DNA of 64,000 bases from Caldilineae bacterium. Its GTDB lineage: Bacteria; Chloroflexota; Anaerolineae; DUEN01. Positions 1 through 7,449 of this stretch are shown in pieces (the stretch's first letter is position 1; every line of letters begins with the position of its first letter). The notes under the pieces were generated by a model. The model saw only the letters and a program-made list of their open reading frames with translations. It searched no databases and was not told the origin of the DNA. The stretch spans positions 16,830 to 80,829 of the forward strand of contig DUEN01000002.1 of NCBI GenBank assembly GCA_011176545.1, in the 5' to 3' direction. The position numbers and the translations under genes were made by a program.

Positions 1-2
1 TG

Positions 3-146
3 CACATCGTCCTCATCTACGCGGCGCTAGCCATCCCCCAGGCATGGGTGCCATCGATGGGGCGCAGCGCGCTGGAAATCGGGGCCGTGCTGCTGTTGTG
101 GGCCATGGTGCGACGACGTTTCCTTTTCAGGCTGGTGCCTTGGTGA
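3..146 (+). CDS. C-terminal end of a membrane protein (cut by window edge)
   Basis: An open frame enters from the left edge and stops at TGA 144-146. The 47 visible residues are strongly hydrophobic (IVLIYAALAIPQAW, then IGAVLLLWAM) and end in a basic tail with RRRF, as expected for the last one or two membrane helices of an integral membrane protein. The family cannot be named from this fragment. It lies directly before a heptamer repeat block and aroC. Confidence 0.5.
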   Translation, partial: HIVLIYAALAIPQAWVPSMGRSALEIGAVLLLWAMVRRRFLFRLVPW

Positions 147-162
147 TATACTGGCGGGGAGA

Positions 163-232
163 GTAAAGCGTAAGGAGTAAAACGTAAGGCGTAAAGCGTA
201 AGGCGTAAGGCGTAAAACGTAAAACGTAAAGA
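163..232. repeat. Heptamer tandem repeat, GTAARRC type, 10 units
   Basis: Ten consecutive 7-bp units of the form GTAAAGC, GTAAGGA, GTAAAAC, GTAAGGC fill the spacer before aroC. The unit resembles, by analogy, the short tandemly repeated repetitive (STRR) heptamers known from filamentous cyanobacteria. The same unit recurs as inverted arms at 61588-61647 and 63681-63746. Confidence 0.85.
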
Positions 233-249
233 GTGATGGGGGATGGGAG

Positions 250-1431
250 ATGCTGCGCTTTTTGACGGCCGGGGAGTCCCATGGGCCGTATCTGACGGCG
301 ATTCTAGAGGGGATGCCCGCCGGGCTTCCTCTCTCGCCGGATGACATCAACCACGATATGGCGCGGCGCCAGAAGGGGTATGGCTCCGGCGGCCGCATGA
401 GGATCGAAAAGGACCTGGTGGAGATCGCGGCGGGGGTGATGAATGGGCACACTACTGGCGGCCCCATCTCCTTCCGCATCGTCAACCGGGACTACGCCAA
501 ATGGCGGGACCGGGACATCGAGCCCATGACTGTGCCGCGGCCGGGGCACGCTGATCTCACCGGGGCCATCAAGTACGGATATCGGGAGTTGCGGTTAGCG
601 CTGGAGCGGGCCAGCGCGCGGGAGACGGCCGCCCGCGTCGCTGTGGGCGCCGCCTGTCGTCGGCTGTTAGCCGAGTTCGGCATCATCGTGGGCTCATATA
701 CTCTCGAGATCGGTGGAGTGGATGCCAGGCCGCCGGAGGACATGCCATACATGGAGCGGTTCGCCGCCGCGGATGCGAACGACGTGCGAGTGGCCAACCC
801 AGATCGGGTGGAGGTCGTGCGCGAGCGCATCTCCCAGGCGATGGAGGACAAGGACACGCTAGGCGGCGTGATCGAGGTGGTGGCGCTGAACGTGCCGCCG
901 GGGCTGGGCTCCCACGTCCATTGGGATCGGCGGCTGGACGCCCGGCTGGCCTGGGCGCTGATGTCCGTGCAGGCCATGAAGGGCGTGGAGATCGGCCCCG
1001 CGTTCGAGAACGCGCGCCGGCCGGGCACCCAGGTGCACGATGAGATCTTCTTGGAGGACGGCCGGCTGGTGCGGCGGACCAATCGCGCTGGCGGCTTCGA
1101 GGGCGGCATCACCACAGGTGAGCCCATTGTCGCCCGCGTGGCCATGAAGCCCATCTCAACCACGCTGAACCCGCTGCGATCGGTGGACCTGGCCACCGGG
1201 CAGCCGGCCACAACGAACTATGAACGCTCGGATTTCTGCGCCGTGCCAAGGGCCGGCGTCGTGTTAGAGGCCATGGCCTGCTTCGTCCTGGCCGACGCGC
1301 TGATCGAGAAGCTGGGAGGAGACAATATCGAGGAGATGCGGCCCCGCTTCCGGGCGTTGCGTCAGGCCCGGCTGGAGGATTTGATCATGGATGACGAGCC
1401 GTGGCGCTTCGGGTACACGACCCTGGAATAG
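250..1431 (+). CDS. aroC: Chorismate synthase
   Basis: Chorismate synthase converts 5-enolpyruvylshikimate-3-phosphate to chorismate, the last common step of aromatic amino acid synthesis, using reduced FMN in the cytoplasm. The 393-residue length is normal for the family. Diagnostic stretches are visible: LTAGESHGPYLTAILEGMPAG at the N-terminus (GESHG loop), RASARETAARVAVGA near residue 120, and a GGITTGEPI segment near residue 285. The ATG at 250 follows GGGGGATGGGAG, which can act as the ribosome site. The gene is bounded on both sides by heptamer repeats (163-232 and 1434-1496), so it is probably transcribed alone. The other shikimate gene here is the aroK-aroB fusion 4 kb downstream. Confidence 0.96.
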   Translation: MLRFLTAGESHGPYLTAILEGMPAGLPLSPDDINHDMARRQKGYGSGGRMRIEKDLVEIAAGVMNGHTTGGPISFRIVNRDYAKWRDRDIEPMTVPRPGHADLTGAIKYGYRELRLALERASARETAARVAVGAACRRLLAEFGIIVGSYTLEIGGVDARPPEDMPYMERFAAADANDVRVANPDRVEVVRERISQAMEDKDTLGGVIEVVALNVPPGLGSHVHWDRRLDARLAWALMSVQAMKGVEIGPAFENARRPGTQVHDEIFLEDGRLVRRTNRAGGFEGGITTGEPIVARVAMKPISTTLNPLRSVDLATGQPATTNYERSDFCAVPRAGVVLEAMACFVLADALIEKLGGDNIEEMRPRFRALRQARLEDLIMDDEPWRFGYTTLE

Positions 1432-1433
1432 CC

Positions 1434-1496
1434 GATAGCGGGCAGCAGATAGCCGATAGCCGGTAGCCGACAGCGGATAGCAGATAGCGGATCGCC
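1434..1496. repeat. Heptamer tandem repeat, GATAGCN type, 9 units
   Basis: Nine 7-bp units (GATAGCG, GGCAGCA, GATAGCC, GATAGCC, GGTAGCC, GACAGCG, GATAGCA, GATAGCG, GATCGCC) start two bases after the aroC stop codon. The period is 7, as in the block before aroC, but the unit sequence differs. Confidence 0.85.
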
Positions 1497-1570
1497 TCGC
1501 GGCTTCTCCATGGGAGATGAGCGGTCGGAAACCAAAAGTAGGGGGCCAGCATGCTGGCTCCTCAAATCCG

Positions 1571-1594
1571 TAGGGGCGCACGGCCGTGCGCTCT
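1571..1594. repeat. GTAGGGGCG-type palindrome, one decayed arm
   Basis: TAGGGGCGCACGGCCGTGCG followed by ctct is a copy of the palindrome seen perfect at 27021-27048. The last arm has decayed (CTCT instead of CCCC). The 1497-1647 spacer holds no gene that I can support; it also contains a GCCAGCATGCTGGC palindrome. Confidence 0.6.
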
Positions 1595-1647
1595 CAGGCG
1601 AAGGTACGACGCACCTGGGAGGTGTGTTGCACCTTACAGCGCCGTGC

Positions 1648-2400
1648 TTACGGTGCGTCCTCCTCCGCCAGCCTCTGGAGCACCTCCACCACCGGCTCCA
1701 GGAGCTCCTCATCCGGCCCCCGGCCCGCAGCCTGACAGGCGTTGAGGTACTCGCTGGCCAGAGCCCCCATGAGCTGAGCAAAAGCCCTGGGTAGACGACG
1801 GAAGAAAGGCGTCAACACGTGCACGCCTTCCCCAAATGCATCCATAGCTTCGGCGTGACGCTCCCAATCCTCGCAACACCGTGCCGTGAGCCCCTAGGCT
1901 CATAGCCAAGTCGGGCAAGAAGGCATCCGGATTGCGGGCAGCCAGTTCCCGATAGAGCCCCACCGCCTCCCGTGTAGCCTCTAGCGCCTTCTCACGCCGT
2001 CCCAAAGCAGAGAGGGCTACACCCAGATTGCTCTACCACCTCCCCCGTTCAGCCCCATCACGGGTTACAGCCAGGAACGCCCGATATAGCCCGACCAACA
2101 TCTCCCGGTGAGCCAGTGTACGCTCGGGGTGGTCGGGCAGGGTGAAGCGCCAGGTTTCCATCCAGGCACGGGCGGCTTTCAGGTTGTGTTCGTGCAGTTC
2201 CCTAGCCGTTTCCTCCAGCCAGGTGGCTAGCGTCCCGGCCACGGCCCGCGCGGCCTCTGGGTACGCGTCATACAGACAGGGCAGCACTTCCTGGGCGGTG
2301 ATGGGGTTCTGGATACTTGCTTTTCCGCGGTCATCGATGCAACGATGCTTCACGGCGGCATGCTGAGGACGATGAAAGAAGCAGCCACCTGGCCAACCCA
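1648..2400 (-). pseudogene. Decayed TPR-repeat protein
   Basis: Three reading-frame pieces on the minus strand line up as one protein broken by frameshifts. The first piece, about 2370-2033, has an all-helical segment with TLATWLEETARELHE. The second, about 2005-1850, is the clearest TPR unit (RREKALEATREAVGLYRELA followed by ARNPDAFLPDLAMSL). The third, about 1850-1648, is a typical tail with FFRRLPRAFAQLMGAL and LLEPVVEVLQRLAEE. Such TPR arrays are common scaffolding or CHAT-associated proteins in Chloroflexota and cyanobacteria. No single frame spans it, so it is probably not functional. The 5-prime end is unclear. Confidence 0.6.
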
Positions 2401-2420
2401 AGTTAATAATGCACATCTGG

Positions 2421-2822
2421 TTACCAAATGGTGTTCACATCGGACAACTGAATCTTGCGATCTCGGCTAATCAAGGGCACGTTTAGATAAAGGGCTGTGG
2501 CAGCAATGATGCGATCAGGCAAGTCCGGCACTTGTTGCCGGTCAACCTTTCGAAGTGCTTTGGCCACATGCCGGTCGAATGGGATCTCGACGAGTAGAGC
2601 ATCCTCGCTTTCAATAGCCGCTAATGGCCGATCAAGCGTGGCTGGATAAACGCGCTCTTTCTCACCCAAATAGACGATTTCGGCCAGAGTAATAGCCGAG
2701 AAGCCAATCTGATCTCCGCTGGCCGCGATCTCCTCTATAGCAGAACGGGCAGTCTCGGACAGCCGTTGATCGGCAAAGATGTACCAGATCACGGTATGCG
2801 TGTCCGCGATCGCGCGTACCAT
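2421..2822 (-). CDS. PIN-domain toxin (VapC-like RNase)
   Basis: This 133-residue protein fits the PIN-domain nuclease family, the toxin of many type II toxin-antitoxin pairs, which cleaves RNA with acidic residues and Mg2+. The first acidic residue is in IADTHTVIWY at the N-terminus, the ITLAEIVYLGE segment supplies a second conserved acid, and PDLPDRIIAATALYLNVPLISRD is the typical C-terminal core. The longer upstream ATG at 2852 lies inside the partner gene; ATG 2822 overlaps the partner's stop by one base (TGATG), which suggests translational coupling. The usual toxicity of such proteins is family knowledge. Confidence 0.85.
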   Translation of the reverse strand: MVRAIADTHTVIWYIFADQRLSETARSAIEEIAASGDQIGFSAITLAEIVYLGEKERVYPATLDRPLAAIESEDALLVEIPFDRHVAKALRKVDRQQVPDLPDRIIAATALYLNVPLISRDRKIQLSDVNTIW

Positions 2823-3064
2823 CAGATGTCCTCTCGAGGGAAGCTGCCCCATTCCTCTCTGCGTGTCTGCTCAATGTCTTCGGCGGACGGCGCCGGCCCT
2901 AGATCAGCGCACAAGCCCCACAACGACTTACGTGGAGCCGACGGGGTAGCCTCCAGGTCGCGTCTGATCTCCGGGGCTATGCGCTCGATCAGGCGCACTT
3001 TGTCTGCGGGCGAAAGCTGCTTCACCAATTCCAACACCGTCTCAAGAGTCACAGCCTTGTTCAT
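2822..3064 (-). CDS. Antitoxin partner of the PIN toxin
   Basis: This 80-residue protein begins MNKAVTLETVLELVKQLSPADKVRLIERI, a short helical N-terminus like those of small antitoxins paired with PIN proteins. The acidic C-terminus (SAEDIEQTRREEWGSF) fits the toxin-wrapping tail of such antitoxins. A GAGGTGGGAG ribosome site precedes ATG 3064. The next gene, the PIN toxin, starts inside its stop codon. Antitoxin-first order with overlapping genes is standard for type II pairs. I infer autoregulation from the family; no operator was identified. Confidence 0.7.
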   Translation of the reverse strand: MNKAVTLETVLELVKQLSPADKVRLIERIAPEIRRDLEATPSAPRKSLWGLCADLGPAPSAEDIEQTRREEWGSFPREDI

Positions 3065-3292
3065 CTCCCACCTCAGCAGACTTCGTCCTACAACGCCGCC
3101 AACAGGCACGATTGGCCAAAAGCACATCGAGGCCGCAAGCGAACGACTCAGGAAAGCCCTCTCAACATCGTCCATGAATTCGACGCTACAATTATGCCAC
3201 ACGAGATCCCCCCGCGCAACGCGCTCAGGACGGATCCTCCACAAGGCGCCATGCCATCTCACGGGGCATGCCGGATCCCTATCGCGCTTGAC

Positions 3293-3321
3293 TTGCTAAG
3301 ATGAATGAAACAGGCTACATT
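3293..3321 (+). promoter_or_regulatory. Possible promoter of the aldo/keto reductase
   Basis: TTGCTA at 3293-3298 and TACATT at 3316-3321 are separated by 17 bp, about 65 bp before the gene at 3389. Both boxes match 4 of 6 consensus bases, so this is only suggestive. Confidence 0.35.
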
Positions 3322-3388
3322 AGATACGATATGAGATGTCGGTATGCTAGGCTATGTGCGCATCCTGGACACGTGAGGAGGAGATGTC

Positions 3389-4579
3389 ATGCAGTATCGT
3401 CGTTTCGGCAAGCTGGACTGGAAGCCCTCAGCGCTGGGATTCGGCGCGATGCGTCTCCCCACGACGGACCCCGAGGATCGCTCGAAGATCGATGAGCCGC
3501 TGGCCACGCGCATGATCCGCTACGCGATCGATCACGGGGTCAACTATATCGATACTGCCTACCCCTATCATAATGGCGAGTCGGAGCGCTTCCTCGGCCG
3601 AGCGCTGAAGGATGGCTATCGGGAGAAAGTCCGCCTGGCGACGAAGCTGCCGATGTGGGCCATCGAGACGGTGGCGGATGCCGATCGGATCCTGGATGAG
3701 CAACTAGAGAAGCTACAGACGGATCATATCGATTTCTATCTCTTCCACGGGCTGCGCCGGCCGCGATGGGAGCTCATCCAGCGGCTGGACCTATTGAGCT
3801 GGGCGGAGAAAGTTCAAGCCCAGGGCAAGATCCGCCATCTGGGCTTCTCTTTCCATGATACCTTCGATGTGTTTAAGGAGATCATCGATGGCTATGACGG
3901 CTGGACCTTCTGCCAGATCCAGTACAACTACATGGATATCGAGAACCAGGCCGGTATGAAGGGACTGAAGTACGCGGCCTCGAAGGGGCTGGCCGTGGTC
4001 ATCATGGAGCCCCTGCTCGGCGGCAGGCTGGTGAACCCGCCTGCCGCGGTGCAGGCGGTGTGGGATGAGGCCCCCGTGGTGCGGACCCCTCAGGAATGGG
4101 CCTTGCTCTGGCTATGGAATCAGCCGGAGGTCTCCGTGGTGCTGAGCGGGATGAGCACCATGGCCCATGTGATCGAGAACGTGGCGGTAGCCGGGTGGTC
4201 GGGCGTGGGCAAGCTGTCAGAGGAGGAACTCGCCCTAATCGATCGTGTCCGGGCTACATATCAGGCACTGTGCCCGATCCCGTGCACCAAGTGTGAGTAC
4301 TGCCTGCCGTGTACGGTGGAGCTGAACATCCCCCGCCTGTTCGAGATCCTGAACCACGCCGTGATGTTCGACCGCCTGGAAGAAGCTCGTCAACACTACC
4401 AGCGCCTCTCCTCGGAGGAGCAGGCCGCGGCATGCATCCAGTGCCAGGAATGCGAGGCCAAGTGCCCTCAGTCGATCCCGATCAGCGAGTGGATGGTGCA
4501 CGTCCACGCGGTGCTGGGGGAGGGCGAAGACCTGGCAGCCCACGTGGCCGAGATGGGAGGCCAGCCTCTGTATGGATAA
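3389..4579 (+). CDS. Aldo/keto reductase with C-terminal iron-sulfur domain
   Basis: The 396-residue protein has an aldo/keto reductase barrel followed by a ferredoxin-like tail. In the barrel, YIDTAYPYHNGESE gives the conserved Asp and Tyr, LATKLP the Lys, and DFYLFHGL the His position. From about residue 288, CPIPCTKCEYCLPC and then CIQCQECEAKCPQ supply two groups of cysteines for iron-sulfur clusters. This architecture is common in anaerobes, where the enzymes are annotated as oxidoreductases of uncertain substrate. The ribosome site GAGGAGGAG lies just before ATG 3389. It stands alone between the toxin pair and a hairpin-containing spacer. Confidence 0.9.
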   Translation: MQYRRFGKLDWKPSALGFGAMRLPTTDPEDRSKIDEPLATRMIRYAIDHGVNYIDTAYPYHNGESERFLGRALKDGYREKVRLATKLPMWAIETVADADRILDEQLEKLQTDHIDFYLFHGLRRPRWELIQRLDLLSWAEKVQAQGKIRHLGFSFHDTFDVFKEIIDGYDGWTFCQIQYNYMDIENQAGMKGLKYAASKGLAVVIMEPLLGGRLVNPPAAVQAVWDEAPVVRTPQEWALLWLWNQPEVSVVLSGMSTMAHVIENVAVAGWSGVGKLSEEELALIDRVRATYQALCPIPCTKCEYCLPCTVELNIPRLFEILNHAVMFDRLEEARQHYQRLSSEEQAAACIQCQECEAKCPQSIPISEWMVHVHAVLGEGEDLAAHVAEMGGQPLYG

Positions 4580-4628
4580 TCGCAGGGCTCAAAAACATGT
4601 AGCCCCGGTGAGAGATATCAAACGGCTT

Positions 4629-4663
4629 CAGACCCCTGGCTTCTCAGAGAAGCCGGGGGTCTG
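4629..4663. repeat. 15-bp stem hairpin repeat
   Basis: CAGACCCCTGGCTTC pairs with GAAGCCGGGGGTCTG across a short TCAGA loop, with one G-U-type mismatch. It lies 50 bp after the reductase gene. There is no U-run after either arm, so it is more likely an intergenic hairpin repeat than a classical terminator, although it could stabilise transcript ends. Confidence 0.6.
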
Positions 4664-4810
4664 GAAACCAACACCTCGCTTAACTTGATGCCAATAGGAC
4701 ACACAACTATGCATCTCTACGAACGGGCAGCGCCCTCAGAGCCTCCCGCAGCAACTCCCACCGAGGAGCCCCCCAGGCGTTACTCCTTCGCCGGTAGGCA
4801 GAACTTGTTG

Positions 4811-4816
4811 TATAAT
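4811..4816 (+). promoter_or_regulatory. Possible -10 box (TATAAT) for hicBA
   Basis: A perfect TATAAT lies about 150 bp before hicB. The -35 region (TTCGCC, 18 bp upstream) is poor. Between this site and hicB a 9-bp stem, AGAGCCTCA (4887-4895) with TGAGGCTCT (4912-4920), could form in the leader. The rest of the 4580-4965 spacer shows no supportable gene. Confidence 0.35.
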
Positions 4817-4965
4817 CTGCACGGAGTGAGTCTTGACAATTCCCAACTTACTTTCAGGCGCCAGGTACGGCCATCATGTTGGATGAAGAGCCTCACTTCT
4901 TCATAATAAGATGAGGCTCTCCGGAATAGTTCTGGCCTCACATGATTCTCGTCTAGGAGGACATA

Positions 4966-5172
4966 ATGAGACAGGTGATCATCTATCCTGGCGAGGACGA
5001 ATATTGGGTAGCTGAGTGCCCGTCATTGCCTGGATGCATCAGCCAGGGCAAGACGAAGGAGGAGGCTATCCGGAATATCCGCGAAGCGATCAACGAATAT
5101 ATTATCGCTCTTGAGGAAGACGGGCTTCCGGTACCAGAGGAACGGTTTGAAGTACTCACTGTAATCGTATGA
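4966..5172 (+). CDS. hicB: HicB-type antitoxin
   Basis: This 68-residue protein has the HicB fold signature: a start like RQVIIYPGEDEYWVAECPSL, the PGCISQGKTKEEAIRNI loop-helix, and AINEYIIALEEDGLPVPE. HicB neutralises the HicA RNA-binding toxin and often represses its own operon. It is at the short end of the family and lacks an obvious C-terminal DNA-binding helix-turn-helix or ribbon-helix-helix. GGAGG precedes ATG 4966. Its stop overlaps the hicA start by 4 bp. Confidence 0.85.
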   Translation: MRQVIIYPGEDEYWVAECPSLPGCISQGKTKEEAIRNIREAINEYIIALEEDGLPVPEERFEVLTVIV

Positions 5173-5408
5173 GCAAGCTGCCAGTCATCTCGGGACGCGA
5201 ATGCGCTCACGCGCTTCAGAAGGCCGGCTTTTACATAAGGCGACAAAAGGGAAGCCATCTGATCATGAGGCGCGACGAGCCATTCGCTCAGGTGGTCGTG
5301 CCCGACCACAAGACTCTCGATCGGGGTACGCTTAGAGCCATCATTTGGCAAGCAGACCTTACTTGTAGAAGAGTTCCTTCGACTTCTCGAGTGACAGTGG
5401 GGATATGA
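5169..5408 (+). CDS. hicA: HicA-type toxin with frameshifted C-terminus
   Basis: The first 64 residues match HicA, a small double-stranded RNA-binding-fold mRNA interferase: LPVISGRECAHALQKAGF, then RRQKGSHLIMRR with the catalytic His, and VVVPDHKTLDRGTLRAII. After LT at codon 64 the frame reads CRRVPSTSRVTVGI, which is unlike the family. One base away, the +1 frame from 5365 reads VEEFLRLLE and stops at 5392-5394, the usual HicA ending. One extra T near 5363-5364 therefore shifted the last ten residues. The toxin may be impaired or the base may be a sequencing error. The shifted frame now runs into the aroK start (ATGA overlap). Confidence 0.75.
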   Translation: MSKLPVISGRECAHALQKAGFYIRRQKGSHLIMRRDEPFAQVVVPDHKTLDRGTLRAIIWQADLTCRRVPSTSRVTVGI

Positions 5409-7000
5409 ATACGATGGGCGAAGACCGGAATATCATCCTGACCGGCTTCATGGGCACGGGGAAGACGACGATCGGCCGACTCATGGCTCAGCGGCTGCGC
5501 CGGAAGTTCGTCGATATGGACGCCATCATCGAGGAACGCACCGGCATGAGCATCCCGCAGATCTTCCAGGAACAGGGCGAGGAGGCGTTCCGTCGCCTGG
5601 AAAGCGAGCTCTGCCGAGAGCTCGCCGCTCAGTCCGGACTGGTCATCGCCACCGGCGGCGGCGCGCTGATCAACGCGGAGAACCGCGCCACCCTAGGTGC
5701 TACCGGCGACATCATCTGCCTGCGCGCCTCTGTGGACGCCATCATGGCGCGGGTGGGCACTAGCATGGACCGTCCCAAACTGGACGGCACCGACCGACGG
5801 GCACGCATCGAGGCGCTGCTGGACGAGCGAGCGGCCGCGTATGACGCTATCCAGCTCCAACTGGACACCAGCGACATCTCTCCAGAGGAGGCGGTGGAGC
5901 GCGCCCTGGCGCTCCTATGGGACCTGCCCCGAGCTCGCCGTCTGCCCGTCCACGCGCCCGGCGGGTACATGTACGACATCGTCCTGGGCGAGGGCGTGCT
6001 CGATCGCGCAGGTGAACTGCTGGCCCGCCGGCTGACGCCCGGGCCGACCGCGGTCGTCACCAACCCGGATGTTGGCCGCCATTGGGCCCAGCCCCTCCTC
6101 GACGCGCTGCGCAAAGCCGGGTTCTATCCCACCCTGGTCGAAATCCCCGCCGGTGAGGAGCATAAGACACTGGAGACGGTACGTACCCTGTACGATCGCT
6201 TCATCGAGGCCGGCCTCGATCGTCGCAGCCCGATCATCGCTCTGGGCGGCGGCGTGGTGGGTGATATCGCCGGGTTCGCCGCCGCGTCCTACCTGCGCGG
6301 CGTCCCCTTCGTCCAGATCCCCACGACGCTGCTCAGCATGGTGGACGCCTCCGTGGGCGGAAAGGTCGGCGTCGATCTGCCCCAGGGTAAGAACCTGGTG
6401 GGAGCCTTCAAACAGCCGGAGATGGTGATCATCGACCCGCTCACGCTACGCACGCTCCCGGCCGAGGAATTCCGCGCGGGCCTGGCCGAGGTCGTCAAGC
6501 ATGGGGTCATCGGTGCGCCGAAGCTGTTCCATCAAATCGAAACCAAGGGGCCAGCCACGCTGACCCACCTCATCGCCGATGCGGTGCGGGTCAAAATCGA
6601 GATCGTGGAAGAGGACCCGTTCGAGCGAGGACGACGGGCTGTGCTGAACCTGGGACACACCTTCGGTCACGCGCTGGAGCGGCTCTCCGATTACCGGATG
6701 CGCCACGGCGAGGCGGTCAGCGTCGGCATGGTGGCCGCGACTCACTTGTCCGCCCTCATGGAACGCTGCCAACTGGAGCTCATCGATCGAATCACGGGCG
6801 TGCTCAACCGCCTGGAGCTTCCCACCCGGACGGAAGGCTATACAGCGGAGGCCCTCTATCAGGCGATGAGGACGGACAAGAAACGAGCCCAGGGGCGATT
6901 ACGGTTCGTCATCCCCGAGGACATCGGTCGGGTCACCGTCACCGATGAGGCCACGCGAGAGCAGGTCCTGGAGGCCTGGCGAGCCGTCGGAGCCGCGTGA
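5405..7000 (+). CDS. aroKB: Bifunctional shikimate kinase / 3-dehydroquinate synthase
   Basis: A fusion of two shikimate-pathway enzymes in 531 residues. Residues 1 to about 175 are shikimate kinase, with Walker A GFMGTGKTT near residue 14, the DMDAIIEERTG segment and the RPKLDG region. From about 185 onward is 3-dehydroquinate synthase: PAGEEHKTLETV, ALGGGVVGDIAGFAAA, VGGKVGVDLPQGKN, and the zinc ligands in LAEVVKHG and NLGHTFGHALE. The synthase makes 3-dehydroquinate from DAHP with NAD+; the kinase phosphorylates shikimate. Kinase-first fusions of this kind are known in some bacteria such as Thermotoga. It overlaps the shifted hicA end, so it may share that transcript, but an own promoter is likely. 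Confidence 0.95.
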   Translation: MNTMGEDRNIILTGFMGTGKTTIGRLMAQRLRRKFVDMDAIIEERTGMSIPQIFQEQGEEAFRRLESELCRELAAQSGLVIATGGGALINAENRATLGATGDIICLRASVDAIMARVGTSMDRPKLDGTDRRARIEALLDERAAAYDAIQLQLDTSDISPEEAVERALALLWDLPRARRLPVHAPGGYMYDIVLGEGVLDRAGELLARRLTPGPTAVVTNPDVGRHWAQPLLDALRKAGFYPTLVEIPAGEEHKTLETVRTLYDRFIEAGLDRRSPIIALGGGVVGDIAGFAAASYLRGVPFVQIPTTLLSMVDASVGGKVGVDLPQGKNLVGAFKQPEMVIIDPLTLRTLPAEEFRAGLAEVVKHGVIGAPKLFHQIETKGPATLTHLIADAVRVKIEIVEEDPFERGRRAVLNLGHTFGHALERLSDYRMRHGEAVSVGMVAATHLSALMERCQLELIDRITGVLNRLELPTRTEGYTAEALYQAMRTDKKRAQGRLRFVIPEDIGRVTVTDEATREQVLEAWRAVGAA

Positions 7001-7023
7001 GCTTCCAATTCACGAGGGTGCTG

Positions 7024-7383
7024 TCATCTCCCCTGCTGTCGCTTCTTCATGCCGATCACTCTAACGACGGGGACCACAAACAAGAGGCCAGTGTGCTGCC
7101 GGGAGAAATCACCGATGAGCTGCTCAGTGGCCGCGATGATCCGATCCAGGGTTTCCTCATCCTCGACGACGGTGAAAAGGGTGCGATGGTGCAGCTCCCG
7201 GCTGGCCAGAAGATCGCGCAGAGAGGGCAATAGCGGCAGGTCATCCCGCACCGCCCGCCGCAGCCGGCCCAGGCCGGTGCTCTCCAGGATCGTCACGCCG
7301 GAGGCCCCGGCCGCCTCCCAAGCTTTCAGAACATCGGGACACTGCTCCAGGTTATCCAACACGAAGACCAACAAATAAGCCAT
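7024..7383 (-). CDS. PII-like small protein
   Basis: This 119-residue protein starts MAYLLVFVLDNLEQCPDVLKAW and continues GASGVTILESTGLGR, which resembles the ferredoxin-like fold of PII-type regulatory proteins. The C-terminus is RQHTGLLFVVPVVRVIG. PII-like proteins bind small ligands and regulate partner transporters or enzymes; no partner motif is visible here. AAAGGAGC precedes ATG 7383. The gene precedes the CPA2 antiporter gene in position (the antiporter lies upstream on the same strand, 66 bp away), so the two may be co-transcribed, which would fit a sensor/transport pair. That pairing is inference. Confidence 0.6.
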   Translation of the reverse strand: MAYLLVFVLDNLEQCPDVLKAWEAAGASGVTILESTGLGRLRRAVRDDLPLLPSLRDLLASRELHHRTLFTVVEDEETLDRIIAATEQLIGDFSRQHTGLLFVVPVVRVIGMKKRQQGR

Positions 7384-7449
7384 GGTCGCTCCTTTCCACG
7401 GGAGATTGTGCGCGAGATCGTGGACTTGAAGCCTTCCCATACATTGAGA

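Noticed and set aside
2822-3262. Longer version of the antitoxin beginning at 3262
   Set aside because: The first 60 or so residues have no family character and the ribosome site is at 3064.
4685-4906. A 73-codon frame in the spacer before hicB
   Set aside because: No ribosome site, no domain, and it spans the possible promoter and a hairpin.
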